Source of the DNA: JAMXLO01 sp964427005
GTDB taxonomy: Bacteria > Pseudomonadota > Alphaproteobacteria > Acetobacterales > Acetobacteraceae
Reading direction: 5' to 3'
DNA: 63,729 bases
NCBI GenBank assembly: GCA_964427005.1
Contig: CAYRTL010000014.1
Span: 1-63,729, forward strand
In this document: positions 9,643 to 19,113 of the stretch, in pieces
Layout: each line of letters starts with the position of its first letter
Numbering within the stretch: the stretch's first letter is position 1
Made by a program: the position numbers and the translations under genes
Notes under the pieces: model-generated
The model's input: only the letters and a program-made list of their open reading frames with translations
What the model was told of the DNA's origin: nothing
Database searches by the model: none

Positions 9643-12600
9643 GTGAGGCGCCTTGCCGGTCAAGCCGCGCTGAGCGCGGCGATGATGCTGCACGGGCTGG
9701 TGACGCTCCTCATCACGTTGGCGGTGCTCGCCAGCGTTGGCTTGGCTGCGATTGTGTGGCGGCTGTCCCAGGGGCCGGTCGATCTTCCCTGGCTTACCAG
9801 CCGTCTCGAAGAAGCGGTCAACGCCAACGGCGGCCCCACCCGCCTATCTATCGGCAGCGCGGCACTCGCATGGGAAGGCTTTCGGCAGGGGCTCGACAGC
9901 CCGCTCGACCTGCGACTCACCAATCTGCGGATCATGGATCCGGCAGGCCATCGACGAATGGCGATCCCGCAGGCTCAGGTGTCGCTCTCGCTTGCGGAGC
10001 TTGTGTTTGGACGTCTGGCGCCCCGAACCATCGTGGTGAACGGACCGCAATTCACAGTCCTACGCGCCCCGGACGGTGCACTCAGCGTGGATATCGGCAG
10101 TCTCGCGGAGGCGACAGACCCCGGCGACGCTTCCGCGCAATTATCACAGCCGGCGCCCGTTGCCGCATTGCTGACTGAGCTGGCCCGGCCACCGGCCACC
10201 GACGGAAAGCAAAGCCAGAATGCCCTGCTGGCCCAGCTTCGCCGCGTGCGTATCCACGATGCACATGTCGTGATGGTGGATCATCAACTGGGCCTCACTC
10301 TGCGGGCACCCGACGCGGATATCGATCTCAGGCGCGGATCGTCTGGCGGCGTGAACGGCACAGCCGATGTGCAGCTCGTGATCGGTGAGCAGCAAACTCG
10401 TGTGACGGCGTCAGTTGCACTGTCGCCAGGAGCCGCCGACACCCGACTGCAAGCGACGTTCGCAGCCGTGAATCCAAAATCGATTGCAGGTGCGGCTCCG
10501 ATACTGCAGCCATTGTCGGTCATCGACTCGCCTGTGAGAGGCGAGATTGGGTTGGACCTCGATGCTAATCTGGGTTTGCGCGACGCGCGGTTCAGATTGC
10601 GTGCGGGCGCCGGGACGGTTCACATCGGGAACGGCGACGTGCCCTTTGCGGAGGCTGTCCTGGCGGCCTCCGGCACGACTGAAACCATAAGAGTTCAGAC
10701 GCTGCGGGTGAGCCTGGCCGGACAACCCGGATGGCCACAGACGCATATAGATGTGCGTGGTGTTGCGCACCGTGATTCAACCCAAACGGACCTGGCACTG
10801 TCGGCGGATCTGGATCAGGCCAACTTCGCCGATCTGGCGCAGTTCTGGCCGGACGGAACCGCTGAAGCTGCACGCGAATGGATACTGGAGAACATCCCAT
10901 TCGGCACTGCCCGCAACGGGCACGTCGATCTTGAGCTGACCGCGTCGCCGGATCTGGCCGATCCTGTACTGAGGCGCGCCAGCGGCACATTGGACGGAGA
11001 AGGCTTGCAGGTGCACTGGCTGCGTCCCATTCCGCCGATAGACAATGGGCAGGCGCAATTGCGCATTCTCGACCCGGATACGCTGGAAATTGTCGTTGCG
11101 TCGGGGCGGGAGCGGCTGCGCGGCCAGAAGGAGACGAATGGCGGCGGATTACAGATACGCAGTGGCAAGATGCGAATCACCGGCATCATGCAGCCGCATC
11201 AGATGGGCGCAATTGAGGTCGACGTTGTCGGCTCGGTTCCGGACTCGATTGCCTTGCTGCGCGAGCCGCGTCTCGGCTTGCTCGACCGCCATCCACTGGA
11301 CCTTCGCAATCCCGCTGGCCAGGCGACGGTGAAGCTCTCGCTGAAAGTGCCGCTGGAGAAAACCGTTCGGATGGACGACATCTCTGTTCGTGCCCAGGCC
11401 CATCTCGACGGCGTGCACCTGACCGGATTTGCCGCTGAACGCGATCTGGATCAGGGCGTGCTTGATCTCGACGCGACCGCAGATGGGCTCAAACTGAAAG
11501 GGCAAGCGCTGCTGGCTGGGATTTCAGCGCGGCTCGACGGAACGATGGATTTTCGCGCCGGTCCGCCGACGCAGATCGTGCAGACAATGACGATATCAGG
11601 TCAGCCGGACACGCGGCAGTTGGCTGCTGCCGGATTGGATGTAACGTCGGTGGTTAATGGTCCGGCGCAATTGCAGGCAGTGGTCTCCAATCGTCGCAAT
11701 GGCCAAGGCGACGTGGCGGTCTCGGCCGAACTGGGTTCCGCTGAACTGTCGGTTACGCCGCTGGACTGGCACAAGCCGCGCGATATACCGGCCAGAGCGT
11801 CCGCCCGCTTGCTGCTGAACCACGATCGCCTGGTCGGCATGGATAATGTGCAGCTCGATGGACCGGGCATGATGGTGCGCGGCCGTGTCGGAATGAACGG
11901 TGACAGGATTACACTGCTGCAGCTGGATCGCCTCATGCTCGGCCGGACGATCGCGCAAGGTACCGTGCGCCTGCCGGAAACCCCTGGGTCGCGCCCGATA
12001 ATCGCGAATTTCAGCGGCGCGTCCCTTGATCTGTCATCGCGCTTCGGTCACCACGCAGCAAGCCAGAAGCCTCCTTCGCGCAAAACCGAACCCCCGCCCG
12101 GCCCGTCGTGGACGCTTGATGCCAGGTTCGACCGCCTGTTCATGGCAAATGATCGAATATTCCAGGAGGTTGCGCTGCATGCCGAGAATGATGGCCGCGT
12201 CATTCATGCGATGAATATCGAAGGGCGGACAGGGCTGCAGGGTGCGTTTGCCGCACAGATGATCCCCGACAGAACAGGCAGGCGGTTCACTGGGACCGCG
12301 GACGATGCGGGCGAATTGCTGCGAGGGCTTGACTACATACAAACCATGCAGGGCGGCCGGCTTTCGGTGCAGGCGCATTACGATGACGCGCAGCCCGGGC
12401 GGCCGTTGAGCGGGAGCGCCGACATCGAAAGTTTCCGCATTCGGAATGCGCCTGCTCTCGCCAAGCTGCTGCAGGCCATGACCTTGTATGGTCTGGTGGA
12501 AGTGGTGCAGGGGCCGGGTCTTGGATTCTCGCGGCTGGTGGCGCCGTTCCGGGTGACTGATGAAGCACTCGAGCTCAGCGATGCACGTGCATTCAGCTCG

Positions 12601-12864
12601 TCGCTCGGCCTGACCCTGAAGGGACGGCTGGACTTGGAGACTGATCGAATTGATATGCAGGGAACGATCGTACCTGCCTATTTCTTCAATGCCCTGCTTG
12701 GAAACATTCCCCTGGTAGGAAAGTTGTTCAGTCCGGAACGTGGCGGTGGTGTATTTGCCGCAAGTTATACGGTGCGAGGTCCGTTGGCGGACCCGGACGT
12801 ATTCGTGAATCCGCTGACCGCACTGACGCCCGGTTTCTTGCGGGGAGTGTTCGGACTGTTCTGA
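9643..12864 (+). CDS. AsmA/YhdP-like envelope protein (DUF3971 and AsmA-C type)
   Basis: A 1073-residue protein with one N-terminal TM anchor (about residues 15-37) and then a very long beta-rich periplasmic region. The C terminus (about 930-1065), with repeated FRI/FRV-type strands and the ERGGG segment, matches the AsmA-like C-terminal domain. YhdP-type proteins are thought to move phospholipids between the membranes. Translation starts at GTG 9643, behind a tggaggc ribosome site, back to back with glnE. The function is inferred from the family; the gene itself is certain. Confidence 0.85.
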   Translation: MRRLAGQAALSAAMMLHGLVTLLITLAVLASVGLAAIVWRLSQGPVDLPWLTSRLEEAVNANGGPTRLSIGSAALAWEGFRQGLDSPLDLRLTNLRIMDPAGHRRMAIPQAQVSLSLAELVFGRLAPRTIVVNGPQFTVLRAPDGALSVDIGSLAEATDPGDASAQLSQPAPVAALLTELARPPATDGKQSQNALLAQLRRVRIHDAHVVMVDHQLGLTLRAPDADIDLRRGSSGGVNGTADVQLVIGEQQTRVTASVALSPGAADTRLQATFAAVNPKSIAGAAPILQPLSVIDSPVRGEIGLDLDANLGLRDARFRLRAGAGTVHIGNGDVPFAEAVLAASGTTETIRVQTLRVSLAGQPGWPQTHIDVRGVAHRDSTQTDLALSADLDQANFADLAQFWPDGTAEAAREWILENIPFGTARNGHVDLELTASPDLADPVLRRASGTLDGEGLQVHWLRPIPPIDNGQAQLRILDPDTLEIVVASGRERLRGQKETNGGGLQIRSGKMRITGIMQPHQMGAIEVDVVGSVPDSIALLREPRLGLLDRHPLDLRNPAGQATVKLSLKVPLEKTVRMDDISVRAQAHLDGVHLTGFAAERDLDQGVLDLDATADGLKLKGQALLAGISARLDGTMDFRAGPPTQIVQTMTISGQPDTRQLAAAGLDVTSVVNGPAQLQAVVSNRRNGQGDVAVSAELGSAELSVTPLDWHKPRDIPARASARLLLNHDRLVGMDNVQLDGPGMMVRGRVGMNGDRITLLQLDRLMLGRTIAQGTVRLPETPGSRPIIANFSGASLDLSSRFGHHAASQKPPSRKTEPPPGPSWTLDARFDRLFMANDRIFQEVALHAENDGRVIHAMNIEGRTGLQGAFAAQMIPDRTGRRFTGTADDAGELLRGLDYIQTMQGGRLSVQAHYDDAQPGRPLSGSADIESFRIRNAPALAKLLQAMTLYGLVEVVQGPGLGFSRLVAPFRVTDEALELSDARAFSSSLGLTLKGRLDLETDRIDMQGTIVPAYFFNALLGNIPLVGKLFSPERGGGVFAASYTVRGPLADPDVFVNPLTALTPGFLRGVFGLF

Positions 12865-12912
12865 AGGCGCGCCATGCAAATACGCCTCTCCCGCGTTGCG
12901 GGCGAGGTGCAC

Positions 12913-14010
12913 CTAGAACGGGCGCTTGCTCAGGAATGCCTGTCGATCCGGTTCCCGTTCAATGTGCGACGCCAGACGCTGCCAGAAATCGTCTGGCGAT
13001 CTCGCTGCGTCCGCTGCCCGTTTCGCCAGAATGCGGGCGATTGGTCCAAGATGGACCACCAGTTCACGCTCGGCCTGTTGCATCAGCACCGCGGAGATCC
13101 GACTGGCCGTCGACGTGGTTGTGGGCCGATCTTTAGCGACGATAACAGTGCTGTCGTCCGCCGGCCTATCCTGCGCGCCCAGAACCGATCGTCTCAGCGA
13201 GGCCGCCATTTCACCTGCGGATGAAAATCGATCCTCGGCGCGTTTGGCCAGCGCGCGTTCGATGGTTGCGACCAGTGGTGGGGGGAGCTCCGGCCGGGTC
13301 AGACGGATGTCAGGCGTTGGCTGGTTCATGATCTGGAGCGTGACTTCCGGCAGGCTACGGCCAGCGAACGGCCGGGTGCCGGTCAGCAGCTCGTAAAGCA
13401 CGATACCCGTCGAGAACAGATCGCTTCGTTCATCGGCGGTTTCACCACGGCACTGCTCGGGCGACATGTAGCTTGGTGTGCCGACGACCGAACCAGCTTG
13501 TGTCAGTCCCGAAGCGTCGAGGCGAGAGATGCCGAAATCGGTTACCTTCACGTGTTGATCGGCCTGCACGAGAAGGTTCGCGGGCTTTATGTCGCGGTGC
13601 ACGATGCCAAAGCCGTGCGCGCATGCGAGGGCATCGAGTACTTGCGCGATTATCCCAACGGCCCTCTCCACCGGGAGCCGACTCGACTGCGCGATGATCT
13701 GACCGAGATTGGCGCCCTCGACATACTCCATCGCGAGAAACGGATTTCCCTCATGAACGGAGAAGTCGTAGATCGCGACGATATTCGGATGGGCGCAGCG
13801 CCCCGCTGCCTGTGCCTCACGTTGGAAGCGAGTCAGGTACTCCTCGCGTTCCTCGCTATCGAGCAGGTCCGCCCGAATCAACTTGATGGCCACCTTGCGA
13901 TCGATAAGCGGATCATGGGCCTGGTAGATCATTCCCATGTTCCCGCGACCGAGAAGACGCTCGACGCGGTAGCGGCCGATTTGGGCGGGGAGCTGCGCGG
14001 CGCCGGAAAT
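12913..14010 (-). CDS. Ser/Thr protein kinase (Hanks type), probable ATT start
   Basis: A 365-residue kinase if read from ATT at 14010. Motifs, in order: glycine loop GRGNMG (21-26), VAIK with K43, catalytic HRDIKPANLL with D140, DFG with D158, and SPE for the usual APE. After about residue 270 comes a helical tail with HLGPIARILAKRAA; no TM segment is seen. The only ATG (13938) falls inside the glycine loop and would destroy it. Upstream of it, as far as the in-frame TGA at 14031-14029, there is no ATG, GTG, TTG or CTG. It is the last gene of the operon with the haem sensor and the pseudo-caspase, and starts within the sensor's stop region, so it is probably translationally coupled. Confidence 0.88.
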   Translation of the reverse strand: MSGAAQLPAQIGRYRVERLLGRGNMGMIYQAHDPLIDRKVAIKLIRADLLDSEEREEYLTRFQREAQAAGRCAHPNIVAIYDFSVHEGNPFLAMEYVEGANLGQIIAQSSRLPVERAVGIIAQVLDALACAHGFGIVHRDIKPANLLVQADQHVKVTDFGISRLDASGLTQAGSVVGTPSYMSPEQCRGETADERSDLFSTGIVLYELLTGTRPFAGRSLPEVTLQIMNQPTPDIRLTRPELPPPLVATIERALAKRAEDRFSSAGEMAASLRRSVLGAQDRPADDSTVIVAKDRPTTTSTASRISAVLMQQAERELVVHLGPIARILAKRAADAARSPDDFWQRLASHIEREPDRQAFLSKRPF

Positions 14011-14021
14011 ATCAGCTCTCC
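14008..14021 (-). promoter_or_regulatory. Shine-Dalgarno plus ATT initiation site for the kinase
   Basis: On the minus strand GGAG (14021-14018) is followed by seven bases and then ATT (14010-14008). The stop TGA of the upstream sensor gene (14014-14012) lies inside this spacer. The spacing is ideal for initiation at the ATT. AUU starts are known from infC, where they serve autoregulation. Confidence 0.55.
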
Positions 14022-14884
14022 AGCAACTTCATCGCATTGGCCAGACTGCGCCGCATGCGGTTGAAGGACGCGGCAAGCATGGAGACCTCATCGCGTCCAC
14101 GTGCGGGAAATTCCGGCGCGTCCATCTTGCCCAGGCTGATCTCGTTGGCGATCGCTGACATGCGTTGAAGCGGTTTGACGATGACGAAATGCAGCAACAG
14201 GTTCAACAACACAATCGTTACCACGAACACGGCAGCCAATATGACGAGATACACTTTGAACGCGTCATAGGCGCGAGCGAGCGCCACCTGCATCGGCACG
14301 GAGACAATCTGCGCGCCGATCACGTCGCCAACTTTCCAGCCGAAGCCGTTCGCGCTGCCATAAAGGTCGATCATGGAGGCAGGCGCTGCCTGGGGTGTCG
14401 AATGACAGATCAGGCAGTCCTTGTCGACGATGCGGATCGGGCGTGAGATCGACAGGATCGGTCCGGTTGGACTGTCGCGCGTGCTGGTGAACTCCGCCAG
14501 CGAGGGATGCTGCGCGAACTCCGCGATGATGCCGCTTTCCCAATCCGTGGCGCGATCGGCGGGATTGGTCGGGTTCAGTGCGGCCTCCTTGTAGCTATAG
14601 CCGGGAAACTGCGCGGCTAGTGCACGGAGGTTGGTCTGCGCCGCCCACGACGGCACCGTGTGAGGCAGAAAGCGCACCTTCACCTGATCGGCAAGCAGCG
14701 GCTGAATTTCCTTGTTGGTGTAGTCCCGAATCGCTCCGGCCTCGGCCAGCATAAGGGCAGCTTGCTGCACTACTTCGCGGTGAGCGTGCTCCTGCGCGAT
14801 CCGCCATGACAGGCCGACGGCAACAGCAAGACCAACGACGAAAGCCAGCAGCATCACGAGGTTGAATTTCGTCTTCAGGCCCAT
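14012..14884 (-). CDS. Membrane haem-type sensor: Tll0287-like (DUF3365) domain plus HAMP, no output domain
   Basis: A 290-residue protein. TM1 lies at about 8-28, a periplasmic Tll0287-like/DUF3365 domain at about 35-205 with a c-type haem motif C157-x-x-C160-H161, TM2 at about 212-236 and a HAMP domain at about 234-286. The chain then ends, so no kinase, cyclase or methyl-accepting domain follows. Periplasmic redox or ligand sensing via covalent haem is inferred from the family. It sits between the pseudo-caspase gene (24 bases upstream) and the kinase gene (overlapping region), which makes the cytoplasmic kinase the likely receiver. Confidence 0.85.
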   Translation of the reverse strand: MGLKTKFNLVMLLAFVVGLAVAVGLSWRIAQEHAHREVVQQAALMLAEAGAIRDYTNKEIQPLLADQVKVRFLPHTVPSWAAQTNLRALAAQFPGYSYKEAALNPTNPADRATDWESGIIAEFAQHPSLAEFTSTRDSPTGPILSISRPIRIVDKDCLICHSTPQAAPASMIDLYGSANGFGWKVGDVIGAQIVSVPMQVALARAYDAFKVYLVILAAVFVVTIVLLNLLLHFVIVKPLQRMSAIANEISLGKMDAPEFPARGRDEVSMLAASFNRMRRSLANAMKLLES

Positions 14885-14908
14885 GCTCGCCCCCTCAAAT
14901 GTCGTTCC

Positions 14909-15946
14909 TTAGCCGCCAACCAGTTTCGTCGCCTCTTCAGCCGTGAGCCGGCCCGTCATGGGCACGCCCAATTCGTGCTGATAGCGCCGGATCGCAGCTC
15001 GGCTCTCTGGACCGAATACGCCGTCAATCTTCCCGTCGTAATAGCCGAGGCGTGCCAGCGCGGTCTGCACGCGCCGGCGGTCATCATCGTTCATCTGTTC
15101 ATCGGCAGCGACGGCAGCGGCTGGGGCTGGTGCCGGGGCTGGGCTCGCCGCTGTGGCGGGGGGTGCCGGGCTGGTCGGAGCAGGCGTGGGCGGCACAGCG
15201 ACACTTGATGGAGCGACCAGATCTCCCGGCGCAGACGGTGGCCGGAAGGCCGCAAGTGTTATCGACTTGTTTGCACCGAGCTGCTGCTGCGCTGCCGCCA
15301 TCAGCGCGTCGGTCCGAACAGTTGCTCCCTTGAGATTGGCGACCAGCGCGGCGGCGAGTGGTGTCGGTGCATCCGGCGGTTTGGCCTGGCTGGCAACGAT
15401 CAGGCCCATACCATCCGGAACGGTGCCTTGTGTTGTCGCACCGAAATGCAGGTCCGGCGGCGCATCGGGTATCGGTATCGTGTCAATGGCGACGATTGAT
15501 GGGCCGGCACTGCCGCGTGCCAGGACGTCGATGAGCGATTTGGCCAGAATGCCCTGGGTCAGCGCATCAGCCGAACGCGAGAGCCTGGCCGAAACCGGCA
15601 GCAGAAACGGCCGATCGTCGAACGCAGTCGCATATCCGCAGCTATAGACGAATGCGGAAGTTCCAGGAGCGGTCAGTTGCCTCGAGAATTCGGCGATTGC
15701 GGCGTCAGTGCCACCGCCGGAGACGTCCTCCCGCTCGACAACATTGAAGCCTGCGGTGCGCAAGGCCGCGGCGACCGCGTGAGCAGAGAGCAGGCAAGCT
15801 GGCAGTGGCGGCAGACCAGTGTAGGTGCCGTTGCCGAGAACGAGGGCAGCGTGTGCCGGTTCGGCGCGGAGCGTGGCGGGCGCCAGCGCGGTCAGGCTGC
15901 CGAGTACGGCAGCGAGCATGGCGACTCTTGCTCTGACCCGGATCAT
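14909..15946 (-). CDS. Secreted caspase-like (C14 fold) protein lacking catalytic residues, with peptidoglycan-binding domain
   Basis: A 345-residue protein with a signal peptide (about 1-28), a caspase-fold region (about 32-235), an Ala/Pro-rich linker (about 238-280) and a C-terminal peptidoglycan-binding domain (about 285-343; FGPESRAAIRRYQ). In active relatives the strand reads Y-S/A-G-H-G; here it is YSCGYA, so the catalytic His is missing. The Asp-Ala-Cys motif reads D155-T-I157, so the catalytic Cys is missing too. It is therefore a likely pseudo-enzyme, perhaps a cell-wall-bound sensor or adaptor. It is the first gene of the sensor-kinase operon. Confidence 0.8.
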   Translation of the reverse strand: MIRVRARVAMLAAVLGSLTALAPATLRAEPAHAALVLGNGTYTGLPPLPACLLSAHAVAAALRTAGFNVVEREDVSGGGTDAAIAEFSRQLTAPGTSAFVYSCGYATAFDDRPFLLPVSARLSRSADALTQGILAKSLIDVLARGSAGPSIVAIDTIPIPDAPPDLHFGATTQGTVPDGMGLIVASQAKPPDAPTPLAAALVANLKGATVRTDALMAAAQQQLGANKSITLAAFRPPSAPGDLVAPSSVAVPPTPAPTSPAPPATAASPAPAPAPAAAVAADEQMNDDDRRRVQTALARLGYYDGKIDGVFGPESRAAIRRYQHELGVPMTGRLTAEEATKLVGG

Positions 15947-16007
15947 GGGTTCCAGTTAGCAGGACCGCGCGTTCCGGGCCACAGTTCTGACGCCAGGGAG
16001 AAACGTC

Positions 16008-16721
16008 ATGGCAAGCAAAGTGCCGGTAGCCATCGTGTTCGACACGTTTGGCACTGTCGTCGATTGGCGAAGCAGTCTGATTGCCGAACTCACCGCCTTC
16101 GGCCGTCAGCGGGACATCAACGCTGACTGGACCGGACTCGTGGATGCCTGGCGCGCAGCCTACCACCCCTCGATGGACCGGGTGCGCAAAGGCGAGCAGC
16201 CCTGGACAACACTGGACGGGCTGCATCGCGCGTCGCTCGACGGGCTGGTGACTGAGTTCGGTATCAAAGGCCTGACCGAAGCGGATTTGCGGCATATCAA
16301 TCGCGGCTGGCATCGGCTGAACCCATGGCCGGATTCCGTGCCAGGGCTGACCCGGCTCAAGCGCAAATTCATCATCGGCCCGCTGTCGAACGGGAATGTG
16401 GCGTTGCTGACCAACATGGCGAAGCATGCCGGATTGCCCTGGGACATGGTGTTCGGCTCCGACCTGTTCCACCACTTCAAGCCCGACCCGGAAACGTATC
16501 TTGGTGTCGCGAAGCTGCTCGATCTGGAACCGGATCAGGTCATGATGGCGGCGGCCCACAACAGTGATCTGGCAAACGCGCGCAAGTGCGGGCTCATGAC
16601 GGCCTTCTTTCCGCGACCCAACGAGTACGGCCCGCATCAGAAGCGCGACTTCGCAGCCGACCAGGAGTGGGATGTGGTCGCGAAAGATATAGAGGACATG
16701 GCCACGAAACTGGGCGTGTGA
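16008..16721 (+). CDS. Haloacid dehalogenase type II (HAD superfamily)
   Basis: A 237-residue HAD hydrolase with motif I VFDTFGTVVDW (nucleophile D12), motif II LSNGN, the motif III lysine in HHFKPDPETY and motif IV AAHNSDL. The FDTFGTVVDWR form is typical of L-2-haloacid dehalogenases and related esterases. A gggag ribosome site precedes the ATG. It is divergent from the pseudo-caspase gene and is followed, 25 bases on, by an NTF2-like gene and then a GMC oxidoreductase, forming a probable catabolic operon. Confidence 0.88.
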   Translation: MASKVPVAIVFDTFGTVVDWRSSLIAELTAFGRQRDINADWTGLVDAWRAAYHPSMDRVRKGEQPWTTLDGLHRASLDGLVTEFGIKGLTEADLRHINRGWHRLNPWPDSVPGLTRLKRKFIIGPLSNGNVALLTNMAKHAGLPWDMVFGSDLFHHFKPDPETYLGVAKLLDLEPDQVMMAAAHNSDLANARKCGLMTAFFPRPNEYGPHQKRDFAADQEWDVVAKDIEDMATKLGV

Positions 16722-16746
16722 CAGTCAATAGCAACGGGAGGAAGCG

Positions 16747-17118
16747 ATGGCATCCGATCTCAACGATCTCGAACGGGCGCTGCAGACCTATTTCGACGGT
16801 ATGTACGAAGGCGACGCGGAGAAACTCGGTCGTGTGTTCCATCCGGTCGCGCATCTGTTTGGTGTGGCCGATGGCAAGCTGACCGACTGGTCGCGCGAGT
16901 ACTGGTTCGACCTGGTGAAGAACCGCAAGTCACCCCAGAGTCAGGATTTGAAGCGACACGACTGGGTGGTACAGATCGACCGCTCCAGTCCGACCACGGC
17001 CTTTGCGAAGGTGCACTGCCAGATTCCGCCACGCTACTTCACGGACTACCTGACTTTCGTGAAGCTGGCCGAGGGTTGGCGCATCGTATCGAAAACCTTC
17101 CACACTGAGACACGCTGA
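16747..17118 (+). CDS. NTF2-like / putative lumazine-binding family protein
   Basis: A 123-residue small alpha+beta protein of the SnoaL/NTF2-like fold, closest in look to the Lumazine_bd_2 group. The N-terminal helix (YFDGMYEGDAEKL) and the strand ending FVKLAEGWRIVSKTFH are characteristic. A perfect gggagga ribosome site precedes the ATG. Members bind small molecules or act as isomerases or hydratases. Its place between a dehalogenase and a GMC oxidoreductase suggests a role in the same pathway; the substrate is unknown. Confidence 0.8.
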   Translation: MASDLNDLERALQTYFDGMYEGDAEKLGRVFHPVAHLFGVADGKLTDWSREYWFDLVKNRKSPQSQDLKRHDWVVQIDRSSPTTAFAKVHCQIPPRYFTDYLTFVKLAEGWRIVSKTFHTETR

Positions 17119-17120
17119 AC

Positions 17121-18830
17121 ATGGATTACGACTACATCATCGTGGGTGGCGGTTCGGCTGGATCGGTTCTGGCCAATCGGCTTTCGGCACGTTCGGCCAA
17201 TAAGGTGCTGCTGCTCGAGGCGGGCATGGATACGCCGCATGGCAAAGTACCGGCGGCGATTCTCGATTCATATCCGGGCACGGCGTACCTGAATCCGGCC
17301 TTCACCTGGAACAAGCTGAAGGTCACCACCGAAGTCATCCCGCACAACCGTCCCAACGAGCCTCGGCCGCCGCTGCGCACATACGAACAGGCGCGTGTGT
17401 TGGGTGGTGGTTCGTCGATCAACGGGCAACTTGCCAATCGCGGCGCGCCGACTGATTACGATGAATGGCATGCGCGCGGTGCGACCGGATGGAACTGGGA
17501 GAACGTGCTGCCCTTCTTCAAGAAGGTTGAGCGCGACATGGACTTCGACGGTCCGTGGCACGGCAACGAAGGCCGCATTCCCGTCCGTCGCATCTTCCCT
17601 GATCTGTGGCCGGAACATGCGAAGGCGGCGGGGGAAACCTTCAAGGCTGCCGGCTACAAGTTCCTGATCGACCAGAACGCCGAGTTCGAGGACGGTTACT
17701 TCCCGATCACCATCTCCAACGTGTACGAGCGGCGTGTATCGGCCGCTATCGGCTATCTCGATCCCGGCACGCGCATGCGCGACAACCTGACGATTTCGAC
17801 CAATACACAGGTCAGCACGCTGCTGTTCGATGGTTTGCGCTGTGTTGGCGTAAAGGCGCTGGTGAACGGGCGCGAGACGGAGTTTCGCGGGCGGGAGATC
17901 ATCCTGTCATCGGGTGCGATCCATTCGCCCGCACACCTGCTACGTGCCGGCATCGGCCCCGCGGTGCGTCTGCGCGAGTTGGGGATCGAGGTGCGCGCCA
18001 ACGTGCCTGGCGTGGGACAACGGCTGCAGGATCATCCGGCGGTCGCAGTCGCGGCATTCATCAAGCCCCATGCACGCATTATCCAGGATTACACGCGACG
18101 GCACATCTATCTGGCGCTGCGCTACTCATCCAGGCTCGACGGGATACCGCCGGGTGACATGTTCACCGTGGTGACCAACAAGACCTCCTGGCATGCTGTC
18201 GGCGAGCAGATCGGCTCCTTCATCGTCACCGTGTACAAGACGTATTCTGAAACGGGGGAAGTGAAGCTCGCGTCGCGCGATTGGCGTGAAGAGCCGATCG
18301 TGGACTTCAACCTGCTCTCCGACCAGCGCGACCTGGAGCGGATGATGGATGGTGTGCGCCGGTTCGGTGCGATGCACCTGACGCCGACCATGCAGGCGGT
18401 GACAACGGATCCTTTCCCGGCGAGCTATAGCGACAAGGTTCGCCAGGTTGGTCTGGTGAGCAAGAAGAACAAGTGGATCACGGATGCGCTGGCGAAGGCC
18501 TTGGACGGCCCGCCGGGGCTGCGCAGCTATTTGATCAAGAATCTGATCATGGAGGGCTACACGCTCGAGGGTCTGTTGCGTGATGACGAGCAGCTTGAGT
18601 CGTTCGTTCGCAAGGCCGCGGTTGGGGTATGGCATGCCTCATGCACATGCCGCATGGGGGCCGAGGATGATCCGATGGCGGTGACCGATCCGTCAGGCCG
18701 GGTGCGGGCGGTGGATGGACTCCGTATCGTCGATGCATCGATCTTCCCGGTGGTTCCGTGCGCCAACACCAATTTCCCCGTGCTGATGACGGCGGAGAAA
18801 TGTGCGGATGCGATTCTATCGGGGGCGTAG
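17121..18830 (+). CDS. GMC-family FAD-dependent oxidoreductase
   Basis: A 569-residue flavoprotein. The N-terminal dinucleotide-binding motif IIVGGGSAGSVLANRLS is followed by the GMC signature 1 region (ARVLGGGSSINGQ, about residue 90) and signature 2 (SSGAIHSPAHLLRAGIG, about 265). The C-terminal block has the catalytic His in WHASCTCRMG and the closing NTNFPVLMTAEK. Such enzymes oxidise alcohols such as choline or glucose. Its ATG is two bases after the stop of the NTF2-like gene, so they form one transcript. Confidence 0.92.
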   Translation: MDYDYIIVGGGSAGSVLANRLSARSANKVLLLEAGMDTPHGKVPAAILDSYPGTAYLNPAFTWNKLKVTTEVIPHNRPNEPRPPLRTYEQARVLGGGSSINGQLANRGAPTDYDEWHARGATGWNWENVLPFFKKVERDMDFDGPWHGNEGRIPVRRIFPDLWPEHAKAAGETFKAAGYKFLIDQNAEFEDGYFPITISNVYERRVSAAIGYLDPGTRMRDNLTISTNTQVSTLLFDGLRCVGVKALVNGRETEFRGREIILSSGAIHSPAHLLRAGIGPAVRLRELGIEVRANVPGVGQRLQDHPAVAVAAFIKPHARIIQDYTRRHIYLALRYSSRLDGIPPGDMFTVVTNKTSWHAVGEQIGSFIVTVYKTYSETGEVKLASRDWREEPIVDFNLLSDQRDLERMMDGVRRFGAMHLTPTMQAVTTDPFPASYSDKVRQVGLVSKKNKWITDALAKALDGPPGLRSYLIKNLIMEGYTLEGLLRDDEQLESFVRKAAVGVWHASCTCRMGAEDDPMAVTDPSGRVRAVDGLRIVDASIFPVVPCANTNFPVLMTAEKCADAILSGA

Positions 18831-18838
18831 GGGTTTCC

Positions 18839-18872
18839 AAGGCTTGCCGGCCTTGCTATAGGCCGGCGCCTT
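18839..18872 (+). terminator. Hairpin after the GMC oxidoreductase gene
   Basis: AAGGC, a TT bulge and GCCGGCC (18846-18852) pair with GGCCGGC (18861-18867) and GCCTT. This gives 12 base pairs around an eight-base loop, directly before tRNA-Lys. No T tract follows, so termination would be weak or factor-assisted. Confidence 0.5.
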
Positions 18873-18876
18873 GGGC

Positions 18877-18952
<76 letters not shown>

Positions 18953-19113
18953 ATCTTTTCAGAGACTTACGAGCAAATCCCATCAGAAAGTTAACCTCTT
19001 AGTCGCTCGCTAGTCTCCGCCTTTTGGCGAGCTACGTTGCGCCAAGACAATCTCAATTTGTTGCGCTCCCCGCGTGTCTGGTATGTTCCCCGGTCCAGAT
19101 TAGGAGTCGAGTC

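Noticed and set aside
8462..9646. 394-codon plus-strand open frame
   Set aside because: Antisense to glnE, no recognisable domain, shadow composition.
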